From Datnioides undecimradiatus (lineage: Eukaryota; Chordata; Actinopteri; Lobotiformes; Datnioididae), in the NCBI GenBank assembly GCA_008933995.1, contig WARS01000071.1, positions 3,861,652 to 3,925,651 on the forward strand: a stretch of DNA of 64,000 bases, read 5' to 3'. Below, in pieces: positions 10,131 to 22,900 of this stretch. The notes below the pieces were generated by a model that did not search any database, was not told where the DNA came from, and saw only the letters and a program-made list of their open reading frames with translations. The position numbers and the translations under genes are program-made. How positions within the stretch are numbered: the stretch's first letter is position 1; each line of letters opens with the position of its first letter.

Positions 10131-13034
10131 TGCTGCGCTGGAGTGATCGTTCTCCTCTCTCCACCTCTGACGGTCAGCGTGTTTGGCTTCGCCGTGGTTT
10201 GGAGCAGAAGTACGACCCCCACCCCACCCCGAGGTGGCTACAGTAGATATTATCGTTCCTGTTTTTGTTGAGGTTGGCTTTACTTCCTCGTTGTTTGGGG
10301 TCCCACTGCTTTATGGGCTGCAAAAACAATGACGATAATCACAAACTCAATCCAGGCAAAGTCTTTTCTCCCCCGTCCCTCTGACCTCATTAAAATGTAA
10401 TAATGTGTAGTTCAGTAACGAGGTGATGACGAGGTGATTTCATACAGATATTCAATAAAGTTGCAATGCGAGGAGAACCTCCCTGAGGTTTAACTACAGG
10501 CCTTATCGGCAGCTTTGTTTAAGAAACGAGGGGTGCATACAGCGAACTAGTGACGTTAAAGATGAAAACCCCAAAGTATGAACAGCAAAGTCTGAATCAG
10601 ATGCACAAACTTCTGATCATCAGGTCACAAAAACAATAAAAACATAATTTCATTGAGCTAATGGATGTTTGTCATTGGTTGAATAGACACTAGGGGGCAA
10701 CAAGAGCCATTAAAAGACAATTACAGTTGAAAACTGTTAATATAAATAGACAAAGTGGAGACTGGACTTTGAATTTGATATCAGACTGTTATAAAAACTC
10801 TATAGAAGGTTTTGTGGACACGGATCAGATGCAGATTGTATGAAATCTGCTGTATTTGACCATATTTTTAAGTCCTTTTCTGCAGCAGACTTCATCGTTA
10901 CGTTATGAGCAGTTCTCATAAAACTCGTGAGTCTTGCAGCATCGAGTTGATAAAACGATGCAAAGTTGTGTTGTTGCTTAAATACAATTGAAATGAGCTC
11001 ATGAGATGCATGAAGAACAGATTTTTCCTCGACACGTAAAGTTGCATACACTTAAATTAACTTTACTGGCTCCTATTTAGCATTTATACACAATATATGG
11101 ACATTTAATAAGTGGTAATGTAGTTGCGCGTAGGTTTAAGGGCATATTTAAATGTTTTTCGTGTGCAGCCTTTGGAAAACAATTGTCACTTATTGTTATT
11201 AAGCCACATTTGATATTATTACAGCCTGTTTACTGTGCTGTCATACACCAGCCTCCACTTCTGGGTGTTTACAGGAGAAGGAGACGCTGACAAAAACATT
11301 AATAAACCTTTAAAAATGTTTGCATATCTGCTTAAAATGAGATTGTAGTGTGTTGCAATCATTTATTAAATGTTTACAGACTGTTCACGGACGCTCAAAG
11401 TGTTTCCTAAATTTGAAAATGCTCCAAACTTTGATGCTGATTATGAGCCACATGCGCGTGCGCATGTTTTCGTGCATCTGTGTGCAGAGGATCTCATATA
11501 ATCTCATGTGTTTGCCTTCACACCAGGCGTCAGCAGCCGCCCATAAAAACCTCCCTTCCCCTGCAACTAAACAAAAAGCCAAACACCCGTAAAGGCAACG
11601 TTCTTTATTACCCTTTCGTATTGATTGAGGGAAAACCGAGCGGCCCAGCGCCAGGTCGTATAAAAGTACAGACCGAACGGGTGAAGCAACGTAAATCCTT
11701 TAGGCCCTTGTAAATGGCTTTAATACACCCGAGGCGCCAAATCACTTGACCTGCGTTAGCCCTGCCGTTTGGGGCCTTTCTGGCTGACTGAGCAGTGTGG
11801 AGCCAGCCCTTCTCCTCCCATTCTCTGGCTGTCACTCCAGGTAATAGTCAAGGCCTTATTAGTGACACGCTTGCTCTGCCCGGCGTCAGACCCTCATGGC
11901 ATCTCCTGTATTTAATCCCCCGCTGAGAGCCGCTGTTTCTTTGTGCATCTGGAGGCTAAAATCACCCCCCCCCCCCACCTTGAGAAATGTTTAATTTTCC
12001 ATGCGAGCGAAAACTATTTAAGGCCCACGGCGGCGCTGGATCTCTGTGTTTGCGCTGTTGGCCGCATAATCTTGGAAAGTTAACAGCTTAGTGCGACTGC
12101 AAACCGACTTTTGGGAACATCCACGGAGCATCAGTGAGTCATATAACTACCAGGAATTGTGAAACGGTATGAGGTGTTAGGTGTAGCCGAGCCAGATCTC
12201 GATGAGGTATGCATTATGTACACACGTCAAGTACGCGCAGTACACAGGTGTGTCTTGTTTTAATTTGTTGCATACAGGGGCGTCTTGAGGAACATATCGG
12301 GTTTTTTTCAATATGATATCCAAAGTTGGCCGTGCCTTATAATGAAAACTGTCTCTCAACCTGAGCGTTTCATTCCTCGCTGCCCTGACAGCCGACATGC
12401 ACTTGCTTGGGTTTGCTGAGCAGAAGAGCGCCTGAGGGGCTTTGGACAGCTGCTCAGAGGGGTAACAGCTCCTGACAAAAGCCGCATTTATCCATGGTGG
12501 GCGCCGCATGGGAGCTTGACCGCTGGAAATAAAGACACAGTATGTGCGAGAATATCCGAGGAAATGCCGTCACAGCCAGTTGTCCCCGGACAGGAGCGCG
12601 CAGCTGTTAGCCGCAGACCAGACGCTCTCTGCTGCGCTGCGGCACGATGTTGCACACAAAAGCATCGCTGGGCATCGGCAAACAGCAAGCTCTCTGTCCC
12701 GGCCAGGCAAGAGGCCCCAGCACCGTAATACATGAAGTAGTTTAAAGGACAGTTTCATGTTTTTACCCTTTCTCATGTGCATTAAAACGGTTTTTGCTTT
12801 CTGTAGTAACTCCTCCTGTTCATGCATTCCATTAAACGATTGCTGTTTAACATTAAATTGTCTTAAAGCAGCTCTGATCTTCACTTGTAGCACAATAATG
12901 TATTAGCTGACAAGGTAAAAACTTGTAGTGATAAATCTGGAAAAATGCTCGCAGTTGACTGCTTTCCCAGAGCTTTATAAGGTGTTTCAGCACATTGTTT
13001 AACTCTTCAGTTCACTTTCACCGCTCTCACAGCT
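10131..13034. other. Intergenic, nothing recognised
   Basis: This is non-coding sequence with a 12-base C run near 11965 and otherwise ordinary composition. No gene, RNA or recognised repeat could be supported. Confidence 0.4.
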
Positions 13035-13290
13035 TCGTTTTGGGCTGTTTTCAGTGAAAAAGCTCAAAAGTCATGGTGGAAATGTACAGTTAGTGACTAA
13101 CTGGTGATGCACGTAGCAGAACAAGAGTCAGACTGTTGAGACGGGCGTGATGCAGCTGCATATGAGCTGATTGCCACACGGTGAAAATGCAGGACATCGC
13201 CTGTGAACAGACCAACGTGCTGTCATGGAGCAGAGAGACGTTCTCACTGATGTTTCACACAGTTGGTAGAGACCAAAATCAGAGCAAAAA
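13035..13290. repeat. Interspersed repeat of the 'GTTGGTAGAGACCAAAA' family, copy 1
   Basis: The block AGTTGGTAGAGACCAAAATC followed by AGAGCAAAA at 13261-13290 recurs reverse-complemented at 22834-22866 (CTCTGTTTTTGGTCTCTACC) and at 34286-34317 (CTGTTTTGGTCTCCACCACC). I know this module from spiny-rayed fish genomes. Extent and class are uncertain. Confidence 0.45.
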
Positions 13291-16160
13291 GAGGCCTTAG
13301 CTTGAAGTTCACTTTGAGAAGAGGAAGAAGTGGGGTCAAACGTTGTGTTGATGCAGCCATGTGTTCTCTGTCCCGTGAAGGAGAACCAACTGCCATCGAG
13401 CACAGTTCAGGTCATTTGTGCTGAATTTCCACCTTCAGACGTCTCAGAGCAGTCCAGTCCATCTCTCTTCTGCAGTCTGACCCTGGAGGACTGGGTCCTC
13501 CTGCATGTCCTCCTGATTGATGAACCTGCTTCCCTCTTCGACTCTGCAGCTTTTCCACCTCCCAGACTGCTGTTTGGTCTCTGGGTCGTAGCCGGTGTTG
13601 ATCCAACACATGAAGCTCGGACTTTAATGTCTGCTCTCTGCTGAAGTTTGAGGTCCATGGCGACGATGCACAAGTCCAAACGGCGAGGACTGCAGAAAGA
13701 CACCTGCAAGTGGTCACATTCAAGTCTGGTCCCAGTGATGATCCTGCAGCCATAACCCAATATACTAACTTGCAGCACTTATAGCTTACAGTGGCTTCAT
13801 GCTGGTCACCGTGGCATTCAGGAACATCAGAAACTGTCCCAAGTCACATTTATTTAAGAAGCAGCAGGAGATGATGCAACTGTTCTCTAGTCATGAGGTA
13901 TATACCGTCATATCGCCCAAACCTTATGGGAAGCGTGTTGGGATGTCCGGCATGAACAGAAGCAATGTTTACAGCAAGCACAAACTGTTTTACTATGCGT
14001 GTGAGCATGTGAGTCCAGTTTCAAGACAAACATGACAAACTTTTATGGGACACAAGTGAGAAACTTGGCCCACGGAAGTCTGTTTTCAATGAGAGGCGAT
14101 AGCAGCTGTCGGAAACACTTGGAGTTTTATTCAGTCCAACTCGGCCCCACATAATCATCAAAAAATAAATCTGATTATATTGCTCACAAACTCTTGCCAA
14201 CCACTCCTCAAGCCCCACATGCGTCCCGAGCTTGTCCGCGCGACATGTTTCGGCATTGTTCTTGTTGCTGTTTCTGCCTCTGGAGTCGATCGAGGAAACA
14301 TAGCGAGGAGGCGGTCCTGTGCATACCATTATCTCGCAAAGCACTCATTACAGGAGTATCTCCCATATCCTCTATACCAGCAAAACATGTCACCTCATGC
14401 TCTCCGCCTCATTCTGAACGCCGCAGCACTCAAACCCAACGCCTCTTTGGCACCGAGCTCCTCTCTAACCATGACTCACTTGAGCGAAATGCCTCAAACG
14501 TTACAGTTGCCAAATTATGAAGTGAACAGAAATGTATGCACGGGGCTTGGCTTCGTCTTCCTGTGAGCAGCCCGGGGAGAGGGGGAAGAGGTGGTTGCCA
14601 CTTGCAACCCACCTGCAAGCCCCCTTTTCATCCAAACAAACCGCCACGTTTCGCCCACTGTACATCACATGCACTGCTGAATTCGCTGTCAACACCCGAG
14701 CAATAAAAACAAGGTGATCGTCTGCAAGCGAGAACATTAAATTACAGTTATAATTGCTCAGGTTCATTATGTAGGCTCTGCGCAACGTGCTCCGACACTG
14801 ATTAGCGCATGAACGCCAGATCCCAGTAGTTATCTCTGCAGAAATCACCACATTATCTGCCCTCACGTTTTGCTGAATGATCGGAGTGCATGTAAATGGG
14901 GCATACTTCTTTTATAAGGTAATTACATGTTTAGTGCCTCCATGTCTGGATTAGTGAAAGTATGAACGCATCCTACCCTGAGATTTATCCATAGTTGCTC
15001 TGTAATTACCACGCAACCTGTATAAAAACCCTCCAATACATCACCCGTGACATCCATTGCATCATGTTAAGGTTAAAACCTGTGATCACGCTGATAAGCA
15101 GCCGCAATTAGCTCCAGTACGATGCTGCAAGCTGGAAACAATTTAGCTGTTCCTGGATGTCGGTTAAATGAAATCAAATGTAGTAGGAAGCCCATTAGGT
15201 CTTTGTTTATCTGGCTGTCATCTGGTGGTATGTCCTGAGAGGACTTTATCCAACGAAACCGGTGTCACAATCAGAGCATCGCGGCAGACTGGAGCAGGGC
15301 TCAGGAGAGAGATGGGCTTGTCAGCAGCTGTTTCAGTCTGTTGCACGGTGTGGAAAAGCTCTGTCATGGCCTACCTAATGGTAATTGTTTGGAGCGGCGA
15401 GAGCCCGTCTTGTCTGCATGCTGGTATCCGAGGGGTTTGGAGTGGAGGCGACGGCAGCAGCGGTGGAGAGGGGAGTTGAGGGGGGGGTTCGTTATGAGGG
15501 AGATACTGATATTTCTGTCAGATCTGACATGTTTTCCAGATTTCCTCAGCTTATAAAAACAAATTTATGTGGTGTTACAAGACAGGAGGGTGCATGTCGG
15601 TAATATTTCAAATTCGGGTGAGTAAGAGACTGTATGTACACTATTAGGGGAGCGGTGGAGGGTCAGAGAAGGGGAAGGTTTTTCAATAGTTTTGAGGGAG
15701 TCGAGGAAAGCTTCTCCTTTTGTTTCTCACCTCTAAACCTCATTCAAAATCCCATCCGCATGTGTAATAAAGCAGATCTTTTCTGTGGTTCACCCTGTAT
15801 GTTTAGATAATGGTGGTAATAATCTAAAAAAAACATTATTATTTTGATATTTAATAAACATGAAACATGCTGCTTTTCACAGCCCAACACCAGGAGTCTC
15901 CAACTCAACCGAAACAGCAGCTTGCGACCATTTCTGAGAGGCTCACTAAAGGTTTAAAACATAAGTCTAATATCTTATAATCTAACAACACAAAGTCGCG
16001 TAATAAAGCTGGTTTAATCTTCTATCCAATCAAATTCACAGATATCCCACACCCCCCTCTGACACGCCGTGATTATTAACCAATCAGCTTTCAGTTAAAC
16101 CGGTGAGGCTGCTGTTGTTTGTTTCCAGGTTTGGTTACATCAGTGACGGTGTAACATTAG
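13291..16160. other. Intergenic; possible regulatory sequence near 14,880-15,140
   Basis: No coding exon is recognised although several frames exceed 100 codons. 14880-15140 is low in repeats and carries homeodomain-like and Oct-like words (ATGTAAATGG, GGTAATTACATG, CTGTAATTACCACG, GCCGCAATTAGCTC). This makes it a candidate conserved non-coding element; conservation itself cannot be seen here. Confidence 0.3.
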
Positions 16161-16166
16161 GTGACG

Positions 16167-16190
16167 TTAGCTAGCTAGCTAGCTAGTTAG
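16167..16190. repeat. (TAGC)n microsatellite
   Basis: A short run of TAGC units. Confidence 0.85.
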
Positions 16191-18799
16191 CAACCACACA
16201 CTCAATTTAACAATGACTGCACAGTCGCAAACATGCAAACATGCACTTGCTGCTGAAATTAAGATGTTTTAATGTGAAATGTGAGCATCGGATATCGACA
16301 TCTTGTTGATGTTTGCACAAAAGAGGCTTAATTAGCAGGTTTGGGCAGAGACCAGCTATGTGGGAAAGATTAGCTCTGAGGGGAAAAAAGGGTTAGAGAG
16401 CTGCCCGACACCACTGAGGTTAACAGAGGAGGTGAGTCAACGGGCGAGAGAGGAGATCCAAACAGTGTCGAGGCTTTTGGACAGCAAAGATCACAGCTCC
16501 CGAGCGAGAAAAATTACTTTAGAAGAGAGAATGGGGGAATTTTAACATTCACTGAAGCTGCAGATTACTTGTTTGTGCACAACAAAGGTTTCATGTTATA
16601 ATGGCATATTAAATTATTATTAATTATTAACTATTTTTATTTATTTTACAATGTTTTTAATGGCTCAAGCTGGCGTTCACCCTCCTGAATTCTTTGCGCT
16701 CAGCCTCTTTTTGCATTAATAATATTAATGATGATCAGATGAGTTGAACCTCACCAAAAGTCAGTGGGAGGGTCTGCAGACTGTTCACAAAGAAACATGT
16801 TTCTGCACCCCTGCACACACTAGCAATTTTCATACAGTCCCTAAAATGGCAAGAAAGGTGAGGAAAGAGGAAAAAGTGGGAGAGACAGCGAGAAGGAGAG
16901 GGAGGAAAAGTGTCAGGAAGACGGAGGGATGGCGTCTCAGACAGACTGTCTGGCTGCACCGGGATCTGCAGCACTCAGCGTCATATGATTCTGGGGGTCA
17001 GAGGTTATCCCCACTGATGAATATCGGGCCGAGTCTCGTCTCCCTCACAAAAGAAAGGGAGTTGTTTTCACTCCCCGGGTCTGGAAAGTTTATTTCAGGA
17101 ATCCATCCTGCCAGCACGAGACTGTAAACCTGTCTCAAGGCAGAAGAGTTACGTCCACAAATATTACACTTTTTTTTTTTTTTTTTTTTTTTACAGTTTC
17201 ATTGGCCTGCCAAAACATCCAGAGATGCTCTTTCTCATTCAAACGCATCTACGGGTGTAATCGCGTAGCAGTGGGAGAAAGACGGCGCAAACAGTGAGTG
17301 TGTACGTTTCCTAGTGAAACATACATCCCTGGGATTGTGACAGGATTTGGAAGATTATAGCTTGCAGTCAGTGAACTGTGTGAAAGTACACCGATGTTTT
17401 GTGTTTATCCTTTCATACTGAGCGCCTCATCCCGCAAGCCATCTCGTTATATCCCTGCGTATTAAGGTGGTAATACACCAGCTTTATCAGCAACGCAGAT
17501 GAGCAACAGTCCCAGAAAAATAAAAGGTGAGAGATGCAGTTAATATCTTATTATTTCCTTAAAAGAACTTAGAGGTTATTTTGGTCCTCGCGGTCGCTCG
17601 GTGCATCTTCATCTTTAGGAGCTCTTCCCACTGATATGTAAACTCTGTAATGAATAATCACAGGGCGCTTCAAATAACACTGTCAGCGGGATTTCTACTA
17701 AAAGCCTCTGGGAGATTATAGCTGCCCAGGAGTGACAAGTGTGATATATGAGATCACACATGAACAAATGGGTGGCAGAAGCCCGGGCATTTATGAGCCT
17801 ACTGGATCAGTCTCCGCCGGGATGTACACAATCGTTTGACAGCCTCGATTTGAGTTATGAAAAACCACATCGGCCCCGGCTGCAAAGTGGGAAAAGGCTG
17901 GTCTGACACTGACTGAGGGTCAAGCTGCAGAGGGAGGCGTGTGCAGAGGTTCACTGGCTTCAGATGAAGCCTTTTCCCACCCAGAAGAGCTGAATCCCCA
18001 CACCTGAAAGCCAACGGATGGCACCACAGTGGGTGTTAGCGATGCAGGGTGTGGCCAGGTTTGAGGTTTACCGTTCTCCAACGAGCTCACAACCAGAGGA
18101 GTGAATCGGCATTTGATGGGATGGAGTAAAGAGGGAAAGGGTTATTAAAGGATGACAGGAAAAGCTCCTCAAAATCTGGTTTCGTTCTCATGCTGCTTCA
18201 CATTAATCACAGAAATTAGACCAGTGAAAGTGATTACAACATTTTTGCTGCTTTCATAAGCTGCGGAGTTTGTGGAGTCATTTGCTCCTACGCAAGTTTA
18301 TATTTAATCACTTATTTAACCGATTACTTATGTGGTAGGATTGCGCAATGGCTTTAACGGCAAAACATCACAATGCAAACCGTCAAACAAGCACCAGCTC
18401 CTTGAGTCCCAAACAGTCCCAACAAGTCATTACAGTTGACCAACCATTAGGTGGTGCACACTGAAACACGTGCACAGAAAGACCAACAACAAAGCTGCCG
18501 TCATCACATTTATCCATTAAACGTAAAAGCAGGAGCCCCAAAACTAATTTAATCGTCATATAAACCATCATTAAAATTAATAACTCAGCACATTTTATTC
18601 TGGGTTTTAAAGAAAGGCAGTTTAGAGCCTCTTTGTACATCACCATGATGGCATTTCACAATAAAACTCGGTCTAAATAACTTTCAAAGGTAAAAGATCA
18701 TCAGTTTAATCCAAAATGTGTTGCATGCGATGTGGGGACCAGTTAATACAAAGGTATTTTATAGGATCAACTTGCAACTTGTTATAATAAAGACCTATC
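16191..18799. other. Intergenic; 23-base poly-T tract at 17170-17192
   Basis: A pure run of T is at 17170-17192. The rest is non-coding with no recognised exon or transposon end. Confidence 0.4.
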
Positions 18800-19240
18800 A
18801 CTGAATGCAACTGTAGGTATATCTATTATTATCTAGTGCTGAAATGCAAACTGTTGACATGATACCAAGGTAAATGCTGAATTTAAAAATAAGGTTTTGA
18901 TGTGTATGTAATTGCATTGTGATTACAGATGAGCACCTAACCCACTGCAGAATAATTTTATAATTTTGGTAAATGATAGTGGGCCAATGATTGACCCTTG
19001 AGGGACGCCTTTCTCTATGTTGATTAATAGCCCTTTAATAGACAACAAGGATTTCTGCAATGTATATGTAATGTAAATTAAAATTAAAATTAAATGAAAT
19101 GCAAATCAGACCAAGACCAATAAAATGAATTTATATAATCATTAAGATAATGAATGACTTGATCAAGAGCTTGCGTTATATCGAGGAATACAGCACCTGA
19201 AAACTGAGACCTGGAGCAATCATGTACCTCCTGCTTCATC
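18800..19240 (-). mobile_element. Degraded LINE reverse-transcriptase fragment (CR1/L2/Rex1-like)
   Basis: Read on the minus strand, about 19180-19230 translates to SGAVFLDITQALDQVIHYL, which resembles RT motif A (AVFLDLxKAFDTVDH) with the first catalytic Asp retained. About 170 bp downstream, 18970-19010, translates to KGVPQGSIIGPLSF, matching RT motif B (GVPQGSxLGPLLF). The spacing and order fit a non-LTR retrotransposon RT. The next catalytic block (YADD) is not intact: the matching region reads like YTSK. Frame is lost between the blocks, so this is an old inactive relic. Clade is inferred from motif style. Confidence 0.6.
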
Positions 19241-19635
19241 ACTCTGGTGCCATCTATGCTCCATCTCTGTGTTCTTCCTAATCACTGCGAGGCCTTATCT
19301 CGCCCACACCATCAACCCCAGACTCACCACACCCCCCCACCATGAGCTACCGACCCAAGATCAGACCAGGTATGCTGCTTTTATTCCCAGGAGTCCCTCA
19401 CCGGAGTCACCTCACCTGCAACCCCCCTGCTCTACCCTCTGCTATCACTGGGGGAGAAGATAATGACGGATATTTGTGCTCATTAGTGTCAATAGTGCTA
19501 TTTAAGGCCTAATCGTCTGTCATATGGAGAGGCCTGTATTACGCTGCATGTCAAACATTTTTCACAACAGCTCAGCTTAGTGCTGCCGTTGCATAAGAAA
19601 GCCTGGGAACATACTGCTGCAACTGCATGGATCAA

Positions 19636-20835
19636 CATTTTAAAGAGGTAATTCAGCACTTTGGGAAATCTTTAACTTATTTTGGTTCTTGCTGACAGTT
19701 ACATAAGATTGATATCACTCCTGGCTCTGCACAATAAGTATGAATAAGATTACTTGCAGGCAGATGAGGGATAGCTTAGCTTAGCATAAAGATTGGAAAT
19801 GGGGGTAAACAGAAACAGACAGCCTTCCTGCACCTCTGAAGCTCATTAACACTATATTTCGCTTGTTAGTGTGCAAAAAGGACAAGATATAGTGTGTTTT
19901 TTAATTAATAAGCTTTAGATGACCTGGTAGGCAAACCCTAGGTGCATCATTTAGACAGAGGCTAAGCTGCTGAGAGTTGAAGGAGGGGTGCGGCGACAGA
20001 GGTGAAAGGTAAAGGCACTGCATTAGGTGAAAGAGACAGGTGCATAGGTGTAGTTCGTCTGATTTGGGAGCTGCACCATTGGCTATAACACACACCTCAT
20101 GCAGGCAACTGAGGTAACTTTAAAACCCTCAGCGCCACAATTAAGAGGCACGGCAGATATGATATATACAGATATATTGACCTTGAATAAACATCCATAA
20201 ATCAAAAATCGTAAAGAAAGACATTACCTGGAGCTGCAGAAGTTGCCTGAGAGTCATCACCTTTCCAAAGTAATCCAATGATAGCTGTCTGTACATCCAC
20301 GACAGGTAAACCACAAACAGGAAATGCTAATAGCTAATTCAGTTAACTTTCAATGGTGCCAGTTTAGCAAAATGTAAATGATATAGGTTGAAAGCTAGGG
20401 CTGAAGTAGAGGGCCTACACTGTAGCTCACAGAGCTCATGGTAACATTGTGCTTCCTGTTTACAGCACCCAAAAGCATCATGGGAAGTGTAGTTTCAAAA
20501 CTCAGAACATGATTAGTCGCCCAAATAAAGACAAAATAATTAAATAGTAATTTGTATTTATCACATTTTTTTAAATTTCTTTTTTATTTTTCAGACTTTA
20601 AAGAGCCATCGTTTGATCCAGACAGACATCCAAGTGTAAAGATGACAAGTGGGACAGAGGTAGACTGGCTGTTTACCTCTGTTTTCAGTCTTTATGCTAA
20701 GCAAAGCCAACTGTCGCCAGGCTGCAGTCTCAAATTAAACGCACAGACATGAAAGAGGTATCAATCTTCTCATCTAAAAAGCAAAAAAAAGCAAATAAAC
20801 ACATTCCCCGAGATGTCAAACTATTCTTTTGAAAC
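19636..20835. mobile_element. Palindromic 'TTAGCTTAGCATAAAGA' element, split copy
   Basis: The left arm, about 19636-19900, has AATTCAGCACTTTGGGAAAT, then TAGCTTAGCTTAGCATAAAG and ATTGGAAATGGGGGTAAACA. The right arm, about 20670-20835, has TCAGTCTTTATGCTAAGCAA, then TATCAATCTTCTCATCTAAA and GATGTCAAACTATTCTTTT. The right arm is roughly the reverse complement of the left, so the element folds back on itself. The arms are about 770 bp apart, more than in other copies here, which suggests unrelated sequence inserted between them. It is non-coding; I take it as a non-autonomous foldback/MITE-type DNA element common in spiny-rayed fish. Confidence 0.6.
20474..20496 (-). promoter_or_regulatory. ZNF143/SBS-type motif (ACTACACTTCCCATGATGC)
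   Basis: The minus strand reads ACTACACTTCCCATGATGC, one base from the well-known ACTACAATTCCCATGATGC word bound by ZNF143 in vertebrate promoters. No gene start is recognised beside it, so function is uncertain; it may be carried by a repeat. Confidence 0.4.
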
Positions 20836-22379
20836 ACACAAACACCCAAACACAAGCAAGCTAATGTGGCATGAGAGAAGTCGTCAGACAAAACAGGTTC
20901 CAAATGAGCACAATAGGTCTTGGGTCTGCATGTGCAATTGTCCCTAATTATGACAATGATTCAAGGGAGCTCCACATTCCAGTGCCTCTTATGGTTTTGC
21001 TGCTATGTATCTTGGAGCCTGTGGAGCCATTAACACGATACCAATCTCACCAATGGCTCCAGTTTGGGCCTCCCATGGGCTCCTGAATGCAACCTGTCCA
21101 GCTCGAGGGGATCCAAACATCCACCGCACTCCCTCCCCTCCACACTCACACACTTAGGCAGCAGTCTAAGGAGGTGGGCATCAGGACAAACAATCAATGC
21201 CAATGACAGATCCATGTCAGACAGAGCATAATTATAGAAAAGCGCTCTGAGAGATACTGTGTCATTAAAACCCACCGTCTCCACCACTCCAACTACACCA
21301 GACTCTTTCCTGCTGCCTGTCCACGCTGTGAGGTGTGTGTGTGTGGGTGGAGGGGGGTGGCGGTATGGTCGGGGATGGGGTTGCATGAATGTCAAGCACC
21401 AGAAGTTGCCGACTGAACTGAACTGCAAAGGTGCAGAGATGTAGACATGACAGATACATGAGACACAACATTTTTAGGACCCACGCATGACTGAGGGAAG
21501 CCTCAAACGCTCTTGACAGCTGCAATTTGAGAACTAAATTGTTGCGAATACTCACATCGCTGCCGTCCGATTTTGAAACCATTCTCGACCAGACACCATT
21601 AATGCAAGATTACTCGGGGGAAGATATGCCACAGTCATTTTGCATGAGCCACAGTAAAGTGGCCGTGGCACTCAATTTGCACAGGTATATCAGGATAATG
21701 TTCTGCAGGCCCCCGTAGAAAGACGTGATCTGTGTTTGTGTTTCGCTTCTTCGAGGCAGTAATTAAGCTGCACGGCCAAACAGCGAATCATAGAGTGGCA
21801 AAACAAAACCCAGGTACAGATTAATGTCAGTTAAAGTCTGTCTCTTTTAATTTAAAACCCAGTGACGTACCAATGGGATGGCAGCTGAAACTTACAGATA
21901 CACAGCAGATACACACTCTACACACTAATAATAATACAATAACCCCAAAATGTATTTAAGACAATAATCTGAATTTATGACGCATAGTTTATCATATAAA
22001 AGTCATAGAAATGTGAGATTTTTGGAAAAAGCAACAACATTCGCAGTGACTTCACAGCTCAGCTAAAGCTCATTTACCCACTGCATGTGTGCTCTAACTC
22101 AAATTTCTGTTTTGGTGCTCAAACCAAATTCAGGTAATCTCACAAATGATTAAGTAGATGGATCTAATTGTGATTAATAATCATAAACACACTGTAAACT
22201 GGTCCAGCTAAACGCTAACTAGCCTAGCTTGACAGAATGGCGCTAACCAACAACTCAACTTCTGACTCTAGCGGGACTTGTGTGATTTAATGTAGTTGAT
22301 ACCTCTGAATTAAATATTTTAAATGGATTGCCTTCGAATTTAGCTTTCTAAATGTGTGAGACCACACAGGTACAGGCAG
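20836..22379. other. Intergenic, nothing recognised
   Basis: No exon, RNA gene or clear repeat family is supported. A G/T-rich patch lies near 21332-21375. Confidence 0.4.
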
Positions 22380-22419
22380 GGCAAGTCTATCAAGAACCAA
22401 AAGATTAAAGGTAGCCCTG

Positions 22420-22540
22420 GTTAGCTTGTGGCCTTTGCTACATGTCAAACCTCCTCCCTGCTCCCTGTCTTTCCTTCCTCTAACCAGCTGTCAATAAAGC
22501 AAAAATGACCAATAAATAAAAATATAAATAAAAAGTTAGG
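22420..22540. repeat. Interspersed repeat tail (pyrimidine-rich block then CAATAAAG and A-rich end)
   Basis: The sequence runs TTTGCTACATGTCAAACCTC, CCCTGTCTTTCCTTCCTCTA, CAGCTGTCAATAAAGCAAAA, then (ATAAA)n. This order is typical of a dispersed tail found in many fish repeats. Class is not assignable from this fragment. Confidence 0.4.
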
Positions 22541-22779
22541 TGAATGAGAAAACGCCACCACCTCCAAGATTAAAGGCAAGTTTGTTAATGTTTCAGAAAT
22601 TATTGTGGGTCAAGTTTGAAGCCACTAAGAAGGACAATGTTTTAACCCATAAGTTATCATGTCTGTCAGTTTTAAATGTCAAATTGTTGATAAATGTTAG
22701 GTTTGCAGGTGCAGAGGTTGACCACCTGGGGGCAGCAGAAACATGAAGTAAACATCTACGTTGACGCATTTTCTTTTTT

Positions 22780-22900
22780 CTAACTCGATCTGGCAAAAGG
22801 TTTTAAAACGCTGTTTGCATCCAAAATGTCTTTCAGCTCTGTTTTTGGTCTCTACCAACTCCTGAGGGTAAATATCTGCTTTGTTAGATACCAACTGTGT
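22780..22900. repeat. Interspersed repeat of the 'GTTGGTAGAGACCAAAA' family, copy 2 (reverse orientation)
   Basis: CTCTGTTTTTGGTCTCTACC then AACTCCTGAGGG at 22836-22870 is the reverse complement of the module at 13259-13290. Confidence 0.45.

Noticed and set aside
13330-13780. Overlapping frames over 100 codons on both strands as a gene
   Set aside because: There are no recognisable domains, no consistent splice sites, and several frames are open at once because of local composition.
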